Positions 33,001 through 42,953 of a stretch of DNA of 64,000 nucleotides are shown here, piece by piece. Location of the stretch: positions 11,550,001-11,614,000 of the forward strand of contig OU862919.1 in NCBI GenBank assembly GCA_917880885.1. The letters are read 5' to 3'. The stretch's first letter is position 1. Every line of letters begins with the position of its first letter. The DNA is from Limnephilus marmoratus. Taxonomy: Eukaryota > Arthropoda > Insecta > Trichoptera > Limnephilidae. Position numbers and translations under genes: made by a program. The notes beneath the pieces are model-generated. The model saw only the letters and a list, made by a program, of their open reading frames with translations, had not been told where the DNA came from and searched no databases.

Positions 33001-35083
33001 CCATACGAATCTAGATAGTCATTGTATCCTCGTAGGATTTTGCGATGCATCACAACTGGGTTATGCAGCCGTGACATATTTAGTTGTTCAAAACCATAAT
33101 TCTAGCTACTTGCTGATGGCCAAATCCAAGGTTGCACCTTTAAAGTCATTAACAATCCCTAGATTAGAGTTGTGTGCAGCCGTGCTGCTTTCAAAACTTA
33201 TAAAATATATATTGTCGTCAGTACATTTTGCCGCGCAAATTGAAAAGGTTATCCTCTTCACTGACTCGACAATTGTCTTATCTTGGCTTCAAACGCCGCC
33301 ACATTTATTAAAATCTTTCGTCGCAAACCGTGTTGTTCAGATCCTTGATAACACGCCAAAAGCAATTTGGAAGCATATTATTTCAGAGGATAACAGTGCT
33401 GACTATGGGTCCCGAGGTACCCTTCCTGCTCATTTTGTAGAACATCTATCATGGCTTTCGGGTCCATCGTGGCTCCGTAATCCAGTTGAGGATTGGCCTT
33501 CGGCGAGGCTACCGTTTATTCCAGCAAGCGAATTGCCAGAAATTCAACCCCCTAAACCTACAGTTTTTAATGTCGAATTAAAATCATCTTCCATCATAGC
33601 GAAGTATTCTTCATTATCAAAATTAAAGAAAGTCATTGCATGGATCCTTAGGTTCAAAACAAATTGTCTTTCTAATGTTTCCAAAATGGCGAAACAGAGC
33701 ATCAATCATGCGGCACTCACTCTTCAAGAACTGGACAACGCATTCATGAAGATTATAAAACTCGAACAGCAGGCTTGTTTTCACAACGATATTATTCTGT
33801 TAAGCTCTGACGAAATGTGTTCTTCCGGCCTTCAAAAACTGAAACCTTTTATTGACCCTCACGGTATCCTGAGGGTGGGCGGTCGGCTAACAAATTCTGC
33901 ACTCCCATCCGATAGTAAGCATCCCATTTTACTTCCTAAGTCTAGTCATTTGACCGGGTTGTTAATTGATTACTATCACCGTGCTTATCTTCACGTCGGA
34001 CCGCGTACTCTCCAATTTCTTATTCAACGCAAATACTGGATTATGTCCGGTCGTACCGTCATTCGATCTCAGTTATCAAAATGTGTCACATGCCACAAGT
34101 TTTGGGCCACTGCACATTCACCTATGATGGCGGATCTGCCGTCCTCTCGTGTTCAACCTAGTCGTCCCTTTTCTCGTGTAGGGGTCGATTTTGGTGGACC
34201 TTTTATGCTGAAGGATCATAAACGTCGCGGAGCAAAAACCACTAAGGCTTATTTATGTCTTTTTGTCTGCATGGCCACCAAAGCCTTGCACCTTGAGGTC
34301 GTGTCAGACCTCTCCACGGATGCCTTTATCGCATCCCTAACCCGATTCATAAATCGACGGGGTTTGTGTTCCGAAGTCTTCAGTGACCGCGGCACAAATT
34401 TTGTAGGAACAAAGCGATACCTAACTGGAGTATTTAAATATTTCTATTCTTCACTACAACGTGAAGTAATTTCGGACTATCTTGCCCAAAAAGAAATCCT
34501 GTGGACATTTAATCCTCCCGCCAGTCCACACTTTGGTGGATTGTGGGAATCCGGAATTAAATCCGTCAAGCATCATTTGGTTCGAGTAGTGGGTGATACT
34601 TCCCTAACATTTGAGGAGTTTGCCACACTTCTTACTACCATTGAAGCTATTCTAAATTCACGCCCCCTTTGCCCCTTGTCGGTTGATCCAGACAACGTCG
34701 ACGCCCTTACACCCGGCCATTTTCTGATAGGAGGATTCCTCTTAGGACTTCCCGAATATGACCTGTCCGCTACTGGATCAAACCGTTTAAGTCGTTGGCA
34801 ACACATACAAAAGATGTCTCAACACTTTTGACGACGTTGGAATGTGGAGTATCTTAATACTCTACAACAACGTGCAAAATGGTTGAGAGACAGACCCAAT
34901 TTAGAGATCGGTCAACTCGTGCTAGTAAAGGATGAACGTCTTCCCCCCATGCGCTGGGCTTTAGGGCGAATTGTTGCCGTACATCCGGGTAAAGATAATA
35001 TCGTTCGCGTTGCAACTATTAAAACCACTAAAGGTAAATTTGTCCGCCCAGCGATTAAGCTTTGCCCTTTGCCCATAGAATAA
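30011..35083 (+). pseudogene. BEL/Pao gag-pol polyprotein with two premature stops
   Basis: The most natural start is the ATG at 30011, where the product begins MADKKIAVLK. TAA at codon 25 (30083-30085) and TGA at codon 1607 (34829-34831, between QHF and RRWN, where relatives have a tryptophan) interrupt an otherwise open 1,690-codon frame. Domains in order, numbered from 30011: gag region (about 60-310); cysteine/histidine-rich knuckles (about 320-390); aspartic protease with DNGSQ at about 436, where DSG or DTG is usual; reverse transcriptase with VFDGSAK (about 717) and YVDDLATG (about 836); RNase H with FCDAS (about 1010); integrase zinc-binding HH-CC region (about 1323-1362); integrase core with VDFGGPF (about 1391), SDRGTNFVG (about 1457) and the glutamate of LWESGIKS (about 1512); and a C-terminal region after the second stop. 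Such proteins assemble particles, copy the RNA and integrate the DNA. Confidence 0.95.
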
Positions 35084-35338
35084 GTCATCTGTTAATTCAA
35101 TACTCAGCATTTTTTTTATCATAGAGCTATCTATTACTTATATTTTATGTTTTTTGTTTTCCTTTTGTTTCCTTTGATAAATACACAGAAGACAGCTGGT
35201 GTGCTTACGTCTCACAATAATTTTTTTTAATAATTTTCCTTATAATTTTTGTTTAATAACATAGTATTCAAGCTACTTTTTGTTATTATTGGTATTATTT
35301 TTTTATTTTTTTTTTATTGTTAATTTTGTTCCAAAATT

Positions 35339-35352
35339 AGGTGGGCGGAAAA
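35339..35352 (+). promoter_or_regulatory. BEL/Pao polypurine tract
   Basis: The purine-rich AGGTGGGCGGAAAA ends directly before the 3' LTR, the expected site for plus-strand DNA priming during reverse transcription. Confidence 0.8.
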
Positions 35353-35751
35353 TGTTGACGCAACTATGTATACCTATCTATATACCTTGTTCCATTTATC
35401 TACCCATCCTTTGTTTACCACAATTACCTGTCCCTACTGACAATATTACCTACCGTTCAACAATAAAATCAATATGTCAGTCAGTCTGTTAAAATAAGCT
35501 GTGCAATGAACATCATTACTCTCTCAGTTTTATATAACATCGACCAGTTTATGGAAGCTTGTGCAGTGAGTGATTTAATGCTCCCTCAGATCCATAATAT
35601 TGAGCAGAACATCAACCATAAGGGGTAAGTCAGTTTCCTTCTCCATTCATCTGTTTACCCTTCCCCATAGTTGTGTCAAAGTATTCACAAACATAACATT
35701 TTTTTTAATATATTGATACAGTCCACTCCGTGTGTCGCCTTTGCGATACCA
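35353..35751 (+). repeat. BEL/Pao 3' LTR
   Basis: 399 bp, no difference from the 5' LTR seen by eye across its whole length. Followed by the CAGAT duplication. Confidence 0.95.
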
Positions 35752-35756
35752 CAGAT

Positions 35757-36119
35757 GTAAAATCTAAAACAAAAAATTACACAACGAAGATTATAGAAAT
35801 AATGTGAACAAAAATCTTAAATCTTAATTACTGTGAGAAAATCGCAGGGATTTAAGAAGATAGGGTAGGTTTAGCTAGATTATAAGGTATAGGGGTTTAG
35901 AAATCACGAGCCTGAGGTAGAAACAAACTGGAAGGAGGGTTTAGTCAGGCCATCATACCTAGTGGTGTATTCAGTAGGACATAAGGGTAGAATTATGAGC
36001 GTGGCTACGAGACAGGAGCTACGAGATTTGAACTACGAGGTAGAAGCTTAGAAAAGTAAATCAGCTAGGTAGGGTTCATCACAATTGGTGTCAAAAGCCA
36101 AGAATGGCGGACCATTACA
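35757..36119. other. Unrecognised sequence, possible LTR-element relic
   Basis: The phrase CACAATTGGTGTCAAAAGCC at about 36078-36097 resembles the primer-binding region style of some insect LTR retrotransposons, but no LTR edge or coding domain accompanies it. Confidence 0.25.
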
Positions 36120-36345
36120 ATACCAATAAAAATAGGCGTTTCATTTACGTGAGGTATTCACTCAACGTGTAATGATATTTATTAACAAGGAAAGTGTTTA
36201 GTGACGATTTAAATTTGTGTGTATCTTGTATTTGTTTAATGTTATGTGGAAGGTTGTTATATACTTTAATGGCCATGTAGTATGGTCCTTTTTGGAATAT
36301 TGTTTTGTTTGCTTTTGGTATTAATAGGTTTTCTGTGAGCCTCGT
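36120..36345 (-). pseudogene. LINE ORF2 extreme carboxy-terminal remnant, minus strand
   Basis: The minus-strand reading contains FQKGPYYMAIKVYNNLPHNI and then KFKSSLNTFLVNKYHYTLSE, the typical last 60 or so residues of Jockey/CR1-like LINE proteins, in which NxLPxxI is followed by a helical segment. No reverse-transcriptase motif remains. It cannot function. It lies just left of an unrelated plus-strand LINE tail. Confidence 0.7.
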
Positions 36346-36479
36346 GGGATATCCTATATAATGCTCTCCTTATGATATTAACCCTCAATCTTAATCATTT
36401 TTCTGTTTGAATTGTATAAATCAGTATGTATCTTACCTTAAATGTTCTTATGTTGTAATTAAATATTCTTTTGTATGAT

Positions 36480-36597
36480 ACTCATATATGTACCTCTACG
36501 CCTGTCTCAACACAGGTATACCCTAGTGAGACAGGCATCGAATAATGTAATACAAACATTATTTTTATAGATAAATAAATAAATAAATAAAATAAAT
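36480..36597 (+). repeat. LINE 3' tail ending in (AAAT)n
   Basis: The hairpin-like GCCTGTCTCAACACAGGTAT...GTGAGACAGGC precedes an (ATAA)n run at 36571-36597. The same style, reversed, is seen at 52247-52412. Only the 3' UTR end can be recognised. Confidence 0.6.
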
Positions 36598-36845
36598 ATC
36601 CCATGAACTTTTTTATGCTCTGAAAACGAGGACTTCTGCCTATCAGAACGCCTCAATAAACAGAGCGACTCAACTTATTATCGATTCTGCATTGACCATC
36701 GACATTTTCAATGCCACTTACAGACAGTTCGGCAACTATCTTTTGACGCATGTCACAAAATGATAAAATTGCCCCCGTGTCTTTTTAATTCATAACCTTC
36801 TTCATGATGTATTGGTGTATAAACGTTTTACATAGAACATGAAAA

Positions 36846-37070
36846 AAAATTGTGTGCGGTTCGCACGCCGAAGAAGTGAAAACTTCAGAAAACTAAAGTA
36901 GTCAATAGTGGGGATGCTACGAAGTACCGCACAAAGACGATTAGTCTATCTCATTCTCTCGCAGGATAAATACTATAGACGTATGTGTTTGTCTCTTTTT
37001 AGTGTCGCTTTTTCGTTTCATCGAGTTTCAAATCAGAACGGTGCTATAGAAGTTTTTACTTCAAAAGTAC
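36846..37070 (+). repeat. Repeat family C, plus-strand copy
   Basis: Starts with the hairpin GTGTGCGGTTCGCACGCCG and GAAGTGAAAACTTC, and ends AACGGTGCTATAGAAGTTTTTACTTC-like. The middle has GTACCGCACAAAGACG, CTCATTCTCTCGCAGGATAA and GTCTCTTTTTAGTGTCGC. About 225 bp, non-coding. Confidence 0.8.
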
Positions 37071-37194
37071 AGAGTGTGCAATTCACACGCGGTAGAAGTG
37101 AAACTAAAGTATACTACGTAGCACCGCACAAAGAGGAGACCGATTATACTATCTCATTCTAGCGCAAGGCCAAATCCTATTGATATATGTGTTT

Positions 37195-37849
37195 GATAAG
37201 ATTTTAGATTTTCGAGGCCAAAAGTATTATCGTTATTAATTTATGGTGTATTATGCCAAGTTGCGCTACCTCCTTCTTTAGCCAACGTTTCGAACAGCGT
37301 GTCCAACATGTTAGAGAGTCCATCATCAGGCATTTGAAAAATGGATTGCAATCTTTAGAGCACAGGCGTCGGGTGGGAATGCTATCCTCGTTCTACCGGT
37401 ATTTCAATGGAAGGTGCTCCGATGAACTGGCGTCATTGATCCCTTCGGCACCGGTGCATAGTCGGGAAACGCGTGCCCAACATAATATAAACGGTTGACA
37501 TTTGTAACATGGGAACGGGTTGCTTCTTCGACTCGTTCTTAAGTTCAACAGCTCGGCTGTGGAACGATTTGACGGCCTTTGTGTTTCCCTCTTTCTACAG
37601 CATGGGTCTCTTCAAGACCAATGTTCATTACTTCCTCTCCTCAAAAAGACCCTCCACACAGCATCTCAGATGACATAGGCCCCGAGGGAAATTATTTTTA
37701 AACGCTGTCCGAAACGTTAGCTAAAGAAGGATGTAGCGCAACACGGCATAACACCCCAAAAATAAATTACAAAACGCTGTCCGAAACGTTAGCTAAAGAA
37801 GGAGGTAGCGCAACACGGCATAACACCCCAAAAATAAATTACAAAAATT
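37195..37849 (+). mobile_element. Repeat family A element, 655 bp, 9-bp target duplication
   Basis: Flanked by TATGTGTTT (37086+100 region: 37186-37194 and 37849/37850-37857 by eye). Left end GATAAGATTTTAGATTTTCG; right end ACACCCCAAAAATAAATTAC. The inner inverted blocks are the A-family GTTATGCC-GTGTTGCGCTACC and its complement. The loop carries a Jockey-like LINE piece (37338-37690). The right arm is duplicated in tandem (about 37694-37768 and 37769-37847). Confidence 0.75.
37338..37690 (+). pseudogene. Jockey-like LINE C-terminal fragment inside family A
   Basis: Matches 15715-16075 at the DNA level: GCAATCTTTAGAGCACAGGC, GGCACCGGTGCATAGTCGGG, CAGCTCGGCTGTGGAACGAT and CACAGCATCTCAGATGACAT. 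Frames are broken. It lacks a clear A tail, so it was probably carried in by rearrangement and not by its own retrotransposition. Confidence 0.75.
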
Positions 37850-37925
37850 ATGTGTTTGTCTCTTTTTAGTGTTGCTGTTTTTCGTTTCAAAATACAACGG
37901 TGCTAAAGAAGTTTTCGCTTCAATA

Positions 37926-38859
37926 AATAAATTTTAGCTCAACGAAACAGCTTGACGAAACTTCACTAGTCTATTCTGTTCAAACGGTTTCTGCGCATTT
38001 ACATCCACCTGGCGACCAAACCCACAAACTATCGGTCAAGCGCGGGAAAGTTTGAAGGATATTTACAAAATGGCGGTCACGTCTCAAAATAGACTGAAGC
38101 GTGATTCAGGCTGCCTACAGAATGTTGCATTGCTTTTCCTGGAACGGTCCACTATGTGGGCACTAAGTCTTCATTTGCGCACTAGTTTATGCCGCACTTC
38201 AAAGATCTACTGTTGATGTTTGCAGTATATCGTGTTTATCAATACTGTGGGATAGACTTTCCCACATTTCGGGGGCGTAGCAACTAGCAACAACTAGCAA
38301 CCAGGCCGGGACGCTGTTTATAAACAAAAATTACGGAAATAATATGTACAGAAAATTGAAGGCAGAGATATTTTTCGGTTGATTACATAACCATTTGAAT
38401 GATCGCGTGTTCCACTATTATGTATTTGAGAACTCGTGTAAAATTACGTGGCAGTTTCAATGAGATCGTCTTCTCAATTTTTATAGTGAAGAAAATGTTG
38501 ATAATTTAAAATTTAAAGAGTTAATAACGACCGTAAAATTAGTTTTTCGTTATCTCCAAAAATGATGATGTCGTGAGTTTTTAGTGTGAACTTGGGTTAG
38601 ATAAAAAAATTGTCAAAGACGACATATCAACATTACTTTAATTCAAACTATTGGTAGGTACCATTATTAACTGTATTAATAATGGTACTGAATTTATTGT
38701 GTATGATAGTAATCTAATTTACTGTATATAATAGTAATCTTGGTTAAAAATAATTAAATATGTATTTAACAGTAGTTTCTCGTAAGAATATTCTCCGTTT
38801 AAGGGATTTAGTAATAGAGCTATACGCAATTTCACCAATGGTAGGTATAGAAAAAAAGG
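37926..38859. other. Unrecognised non-coding stretch
   Basis: No gene. A short perfect-looking hairpin, GTACCATTATTAA...TTAATAATGGTAC, lies at about 38657-38685. Confidence 0.4.
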
Positions 38860-39942
38860 TAAATATTTCCCTATCGAGTCCATGCTCAAAACAACCTTTA
38901 ACCCTAGATCACTAACCTTCGTCAAAATGACGACGCGGACTCGAAAAAGTGGTATAAATTTTGAGTGCATCGTCGTACGCATTCCAGATTCCGGCTAATC
39001 TCGGACGTTGTGTGTTTTTTGTGTGAGGACCCTGTGTGCCCTGTATGCCCAAGTGCAACCAATCCTTGTGTGGCTAACACAAACTTGAAATTTGTTACAA
39101 ATGTATTAATTAATAGTTTTTTTCTAAAATGTTTCTTTCTTTTGTTGATTTTATTAGTTAATTTTAATATTTTAAGTCTTTGTTTTTTTTAGTGAATAAG
39201 ATTTAAGCATTTAAAAAACAAAGATTTTCAAATGAGTAAAAACTCTGGTCTCAATTAAAAGACTGTAAAAGTAATTAAAATGCGATTTTAGTAAATAAAA
39301 AACTTATAAACATGTTAACAAATGATTATTGTAGTAAATAAGTAAAACACATGTAAATATTTGATTCCATAAACCCTTAGAAGCCTCCCTTTTATACGGC
39401 GTAGCCGAAACGACGAAGGTTAGTAATAAGCGTTGTAAAATAAGGTTAGTGATCTAGGGTTAAAAAATTAAAACAAATTGTACTAGATAGATTACAGTTA
39501 ATAATAAGTAATTCAGTAACCGGAATTGAAAAATATTGCATTTTAATGGTTATTTTGTTATCTTTAAAAACGCAAAATGTCATTTCTCAAGGAACGCCAT
39601 GTTGTTAATTACGACGGCAAACGTCTCGCGTGATTTTTCGAGTTTATGAAACCGAACAAAATAATGATTAATAAGCATTATTTATCATTTCCGAAGATTG
39701 CAATTCGTACTTATTTTTGTCTAACTGACAGAAAGTGATTTTTTCTTGTAAAAATGCGTATTTCATCGTCGTAATTAACATGGCGGTCCTTGAAAAATGA
39801 TATGTCGCGTTTTCAAAATAAATAAAAAAAAACATTAAAACGGAATATTTTTCAATTCCGGTTACTGAATTACTTATTACTAACCATTATCTACTTGATA
39901 TCATTTGTTTTAATTGTTTTTGAGCTTGGACTCGATAGGGAT
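38860..39942. mobile_element. Palindromic element with a nested piggyBac-like MITE
   Basis: Left arm 38860-38897 plus 39464-39610; right arm about 39768-39942. Matching landmarks: CCCTATCGAGTCCATGCTCA versus its complement at about 39920-39940, AATAAGTAATTCAGTAACCG versus CGGTTACTGAATTACTTATT, and GCCATGTTGTTAATTACGAC versus GTCGTAATTAACATGGC. Arm similarity is about 85 percent by eye. The left arm is interrupted by the MITE at 38902-39459. No transposase. Confidence 0.8.
38902..39459. mobile_element. 558-bp piggyBac-like MITE, TTAA target
   Basis: Perfect 18-bp terminal inverted repeats, CCCTAGATCACTAACCTT, flanked by TTAA at 38898-38901 and 39460-39463. A CCC start and a TTAA target are the signature of piggyBac elements. 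A short cysteine-rich open frame (38965-39192, containing CFLCEDPVCPVC) is present, but it is too short for a transposase and I cannot tie it to one. Non-autonomous. Confidence 0.9.
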
Positions 39943-39954
39943 ATATTTACCAAA

Positions 39955-40060
39955 TAATATGTTAAAAATTAAATGATTTCTTTGTCTTAACCAGTTTTTA
40001 AATGTTAATAATACCGACACGTTTCGAGAGCGATGCTCTCTTCCTAATAATAAAAAAATA
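39955..40060. repeat. Left inverted repeat enclosing the Gypsy/Helitron nest
   Basis: Reverse-complement match, about 75-80 percent by eye, to 50040-50155. Shared core: CGAGAGCGATGCTCTCTTCC here and its complement there, with GATTTCTTTGTCTTAACCAG corresponding to GGTTAAAACAGAAATC. The core itself contains the palindrome GAGAGCGATGCTCTC. Confidence 0.7.
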
Positions 40061-40156
40061 TTTTTAAATCACCCACTATTAAACCTGTTCCCTTTGTAAT
40101 TTGTGCCTTCGATTACTTCCTTTCTCAATCCTACCATTCGATTGATAGCATTAAGT

Positions 40157-41452
40157 TGTTATGTGAATATCTTATAATTCACGTTGAAACGGCAATTATT
40201 ACGTGCAAAATGGCGTAAGGAGCCATATGATGTGGCTAGCTGAGAGGGAAGAAGACGGGATGAATACAACTGCGTACTTTTCTATTAATAGAGCGCCAAA
40301 TCCTGTTCAAGACAGAATATGTCCACAGTTGAATTCACTACGCCTTCTTCCTAGAACGACGGAGAGCATTTAATTCTTCCCAGGGAGCGTGGGCACTATG
40401 ACAATCACTTCTTTACTCATCATTAGGAACTACAGTGTATCGATATGAAATAACAAAGAGATTTGAATCAATATTTTCTATATTTACAATATCGAACATT
40501 TAAAACAATACGGTATTATAAACCAATTTTACAAGGGAAAAAATACACTACTGAAAACTCACCCCTGTATTGCGACCATGACCTTGAAAACTAGCTAATT
40601 CGGATTAAGTGCCTGCGGGCAGGCATGATGCACGTAGTGGAGCTTGGTGCTTCGTCCAGCATCCAAGAGGTGGTCCTGATGTGATCCTGCTGAGGTCGCG
40701 ATGCCAAACCCCCCTGGGAGCATCAGGACGATGAGAAATGATCCGGTGTATTGCGCCAGCCTGGCCAGCAGTATGATGCCCGTCCTACGAGGCCATCAAG
40801 CCCAAATAGATGGATGCCTACGGGATTTGTTGACAGACGGAGTCGGCGACGAATCCGGGGTTGCGGTGAACCGGAACGGTCTGTTCTGCGTATCAAAATC
40901 AAGTACGCGGGTTTTTATATGAACGCCTCAGTAGGCGGCGGATGTTAAAGTTAAAACTCCGAACACTAATTAAATAAACTTCGCCGTGGCTTGCGAGGTG
41001 TAGCGGGAGTCCATGTTCGCCAATTGCACTTTCCCAGTCGCCAGATCAGCTAGATAAACGGCATTACTTATTCTCGTCGCACGAGGCGCCGACGGCCATT
41101 GATGAACCGAAAACTTCGTTAATTCCGGGCCGAACAATTCGGATCTTTAGGTTAATCCCGTTATTTACACATAAGGTACGGATCTCTTTGCAACGCGGAG
41201 TCGTATTGTTCCGGTATATTTTACATTATAAAACTTAAATCGCTAGGTGACTGTGCCCGAGAAAAACACGGCGTCCTCCTGTGTTCTCTCTCGTCCAGAG
41301 TGCCGTTTCAAAAACAAAACCCGTTTCCGCTCAGTCTGCCAACCTGCCGAGTATCTCGAATAAACTATTACCATCCTTCAAATAAAGGTACCTGCCTATC
41401 CGAGTAATAAATTAAAGTAATTTATATGTAATGATGCATCCACATCATAACA
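40157..41452 (-). repeat. Gypsy 3' LTR (minus strand)
   Basis: 1,296 bp, equal in length to the other LTR. Short plus-strand open frames within it are duplicated in the other LTR and are not genes. Confidence 0.95.
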
Positions 41453-41466
41453 TTACCCCCCTCGCC
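41453..41466 (-). promoter_or_regulatory. Gypsy polypurine tract
   Basis: On the minus strand GGCGAGGGGGGTAA directly precedes the 3' LTR, where plus-strand DNA synthesis is primed. Confidence 0.75.
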
Positions 41467-42953
41467 ACAAAAATGTTCGCCCACGAACATAACAACTAAT
41501 AAGGTTCCTACCCCTAATCTAAAAAAAAGGTCGGTCACAGGGCCTAAAAAAAATTATTCAAACATATTCTAGCAATCATTAGTAGACAGCAGTAAAAAAA
41601 AAAAAAAAAAAATGATTAGTAGATCAAACATAGATTAAATAGTAATAGCGAATGGGTGTGCCGCAACTCCGATCGCACTCCATCATGCGTAAGGCGCGAT
41701 GGACGGGCTTGCGATGCAACCATTCTTATTTAAACATAGCTTACAACTAAAAGAACTTAAAACTAAAAGAACTTAATATTAAGAACATGGTGAACTAATG
41801 TTCCGTGAACGGGGTCCGTAAACACCCACAGCATTGAAGATACTGGGTGAAGAACGGCTGACTTATGTCTTGGACTACCGTTAACGTTACATATACCGCA
41901 TAATCATCATTAATTATGTAAGTTTAAACACTAATCAGTGGACAACACATCCTTAACTTATCTATACCTTTGTGTGTCCAGCACAAAAATTATACACAAC
42001 CATATGCATTAATGCATCACTGACCCATAATAGGGTTTTAGAAAGCCATTTAGGCAACACTTTAGGGTGCAAGCAACCCTCACTTCACTGAATTTACGTC
42101 CCTTTTAGGAAAAATAAAATTGTTCACTACGAAGAGTTTCCTATTCTACCTAAATCGGTCGTACGGGTGAGTGTATGAAGTAAAGTAGCATCATAGGTAC
42201 TAAAACTAATCAATAAATTTAACAAAATAATATGTATATTACTAAACTATTCTCTTTGTATATTCGCAAGCATATAAGTGGTTACTACGTGTTGAACTTA
42301 CAATATTTCTCAGAATTTATTTATATTTGAAAACAGTCATGTTTCATATTGAAAGAGATAAACAAAAAGAAAACAATGCTCAAAACACATAGAGGTGTAG
42401 GACTGGCATCCCTGTGTGTTTCGAGACAAAACTTAATAATAAATACAAAATTTAATAACCATGAACGCAGTTCAATGGGATGTACCCTGAACACAATTGG
42501 AAGTGGGCATGTGTTCCAATTGTATTCGAGGTTAACAAACGTAATATAAAACAAATTATGTCATTCATCCTGTTTGCTTGCTCGTGCTCAGTCCAAAAAA
42601 AAAAAAAAAAAATGTTACTAAATTAATTTCGAATAAATAACAATAAATAATTACGCCTAACGAAAGTAAGAACTTATAAAACAACTCGAGTTAATCTTAC
42701 TAGAGTGGATTTTGATTGCAATGAATCATAAATACTACATGAGTTAGCATAAACGCACCCCCTCCAAAAACATGAACGAACAAAAAGAAATATTCCTGTG
42801 ACAGGACTTTGACTGTCAGAATGTCGGGTCGTTTCAACTCGGTTGATCAGGCCGGGTTAAAACTCCCAAGCATTAAATATTAACTAGTAAATAAGATAAT
42901 TTGCAGTATTCGGTAGGGATGGCCAGACCCTCCGAAGTATTGCCACAATAAGA
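41467..42953 (-). other. Gypsy 3' non-coding region
   Basis: 1.5 kb between the pol stop and the polypurine tract. It contains A runs at 41595-41612 and 42596-42612 and no frame of envelope length. Its length is compatible with a lost third gene, but no relic is recognisable. Confidence 0.7.

Larger units (their letters stand above)
29471..35756 (+). mobile_element. Complete BEL/Pao LTR retrotransposon
   Basis: Two 399-bp LTRs (29476-29874 and 35353-35751), TG...CA ends, no difference visible between them, flanked by the 5-bp duplication CAGAT (29471-29475 and 35752-35756). One long gag-pol frame fills the interior. Five-bp duplications and this domain order are typical of BEL/Pao. LTR identity points to a very recent insertion, yet the coding frame has two stop codons. 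No envelope-like frame. Confidence 0.97.
37071..37925 (+). repeat. Repeat family C, next tandem copy, split by a family A element
   Basis: Left part 37071-37194 (AGTGTGCAATTCACACGCGG..., GACCGATTATACTATC). Right part 37850-37925 (GTTTGTCTCTTTTTAGTGTT, AACGGTGCTAAAGAAG). Rejoining the halves at the 9-bp duplication TATGTGTTT reconstructs the order seen in the previous copy. Confidence 0.8.

Noticed and set aside
37186..37857. Family A as a hAT element
   Set aside because: An 8-bp duplication was considered first, but all four bounded copies fit 9 bp better and lack hAT-type termini.
40701..40948. Two overlapping short frames repeated at 48982-49229
   Set aside because: Identical because they lie in the two Gypsy LTRs; no start context or domain.
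41453..42953. Envelope gene of the Gypsy element
   Set aside because: No frame longer than about 80 codons in this region; no signal or membrane pattern.
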